Assembly (NCBI GenBank): GCA_023150215.1
Contig: JAKLLJ010000185.1
Coordinates: forward strand, 305-6,667
DNA: 6,363 nt
Origin: Thauera sp.
GTDB lineage: Bacteria > Pseudomonadota > Gammaproteobacteria > Burkholderiales > Rhodocyclaceae
Direction: 5' to 3'
The translations under genes and the position numbers were made by a program. Numbering within the stretch: the stretch's first letter is position 1; every line of letters begins with the position of its first letter. Under the pieces are notes generated by a model. The model saw nothing but the letters and a program-made list of their open reading frames with translations. It ran no database searches and was not told the DNA's origin. Positions 5,585-6,363 of the stretch are shown here, in pieces.

Positions 5585-6363
5585 TCACCGCTGGACGCCG
5601 GTACGGACCATCTCGACCATGGCAGTGGCGATTTCGCCTGGCGTGCGCTTGCCTTCGCGATACCACAGGTAGGTCCAGTTCATGCCGCCGAGCAGGAACA
5701 GGCGCAGCAATGAACGGTCGGTGCCCTCGCGCAGCGGCAAGGCGTCGATGAGGGTCTTGAAGACCGCCTCGTAGGCCGCACGGTGGGGGCGGATCTCGTG
5801 CAGGAGTTCGTCGTTTTGCGCCTGGGCGAGGTTGCTGCCTGCAAGGCGGTCGACCGAGGTGCCGCCGACGATGCCCACGACGTGCGCCTCGCAGGCGCGA
5901 CGCAGGCACTCCCAGGGGTCTGCGCTGCTCCGTGCGGCCGCCTTGACCTGTTCCAGGGTGTGCTCGAACCCTTCGCGGTGCACCGCGAGGAAGAGCTCGC
6001 GCTTGGACGCGAAGTAGTGATAGACCGAGCCCGGCAGCAGGCCGACGTTGCGCGCGATGTCGCGGATCGAGGTGCGATCGTAGCCCTCTGCGGCGAACAG
6101 GCGGGCGGCGGCGTCGAGGATCAGGCGGCGGCGCTCGGTGGGCTCCTGCTCACCGAGGGCGCGGGCCTCCGCGCCCTCGCCGCGCACGAGTCGCTCGGTA
6201 AGCATGCCACGCGCCAGCAGACGGCGCTGCGCCGCGCTCAGCACCTCGATGCCGTCCTGTTCCTGTTCCGCGAGCGCTTGCAGGCGCTTGACCGCGGTTT
6301 CCAGGCCGTGCTTCTGCCACAGGTAACGCACGCCCGAGGGCGAGATCTTCAGTCCCGATTGGC
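5585..6363 (-). CDS. TetR-family regulator with extra N-terminal transposase-like helix-turn-helix segment (5' end outside window)
   Basis: The frame is open to the window edge, giving 258 visible residues; the true N-terminus lies to the right. A GTG at 6329-6331 could be taken as a start, but it falls inside the conserved segment ISPSGVRYLWQKHGLET (visible 6-22), so the protein most likely begins further upstream. That segment and the following KRLQALAEQEQ resemble the N-terminal DNA-binding region of IS481-type transposases. A helical, charged linker (about 35-74) leads to a standard TetR helix-turn-helix (about 75-122: LILDAAARLFAAEGY, TSIRDIARNVGL, GSVYHYFASKRELF). The rest is a ligand-binding domain whose end, NWTYLWYREGKRTPGEIA (visible 228-245), recalls KstR2-like and other acyl-CoA-responsive TetR proteins. 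It is probably a repressor with a hydrophobic or CoA-ester ligand; its target is not visible here. TetR assignment is firm, the transposase-like origin moderate. Confidence 0.88.
   Translation of the reverse strand, partial: QSGLKISPSGVRYLWQKHGLETAVKRLQALAEQEQDGIEVLSAAQRRLLARGMLTERLVRGEGAEARALGEQEPTERRRLILDAAARLFAAEGYDRTSIRDIARNVGLLPGSVYHYFASKRELFLAVHREGFEHTLEQVKAAARSSADPWECLRRACEAHVVGIVGGTSVDRLAGSNLAQAQNDELLHEIRPHRAAYEAVFKTLIDALPLREGTDRSLLRLFLLGGMNWTYLWYREGKRTPGEIATAMVEMVRTGVQR

Overview
The window is uniformly GC-rich and densely coding. Gene content and order (pilZ, then tatD, then an exported ankyrin protein, next to fatty-acid beta-oxidation genes) suggest a betaproteobacterium, most likely Rhodocyclales (Thauera, Azoarcus, Aromatoleum or a relative). 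That placement rests on recalled gene order and protein style; no search was run.

Layout. Left block, plus strand: the 3' end of a type IV pilus PilZ gene (1-72), a complete TatD-family metal-dependent hydrolase (127-903), and a small exported ankyrin-repeat protein whose start overlaps the tatD end by 20 bp (884-1603). These three look like one transcription unit. Convergent gap 1604-1853: a GC-rich repeat cluster with a perfect 28-bp inverted repeat of REP type, followed by a 58-bp-period tandem array ending in an internally deleted copy. Middle block, minus strand: one very long gene (about 1854-4781) encoding an apparent two-enzyme fusion, an NADPH-dependent 2,4-dienoyl-CoA reductase (FadH type) joined by an Ala-rich linker to a crotonase-fold domain carrying the Asp/Glu/Asp triad of delta3,5-delta2,4-dienoyl-CoA isomerase. 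Divergent to it on the plus strand is a PadR-family regulator (5020-5556). The gap between them contains two TGCAAC/GTTGCA palindromes 40 bp apart, the likely operators. Right edge, minus strand: a TetR-family regulator (5585 to the window end, N-terminus cut off) that carries an extra N-terminal helix-turn-helix-like segment resembling the DNA-binding part of an IS481-type transposase.

How it fits together. The isomerase makes 2,4-dienoyl-CoA from 3,5-dienoyl-CoA, and the reductase consumes 2,4-dienoyl-CoA. The fusion therefore links two consecutive auxiliary steps in degrading unsaturated fatty acids with odd-position double bonds. The PadR protein probably represses both itself and the fusion gene through the shared palindromes. 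One palindrome can be read as supplying the -35 hexamer of both divergent promoters, and the padR transcript may be leaderless. The TetR-like protein may be a second regulator of acyl-CoA or related metabolism, but nothing in the window shows its target.

The main candidates for something undescribed are the reductase-isomerase fusion, the compact dual-operator divergent promoter, and the TetR protein with a transposase-like second DNA-binding module.
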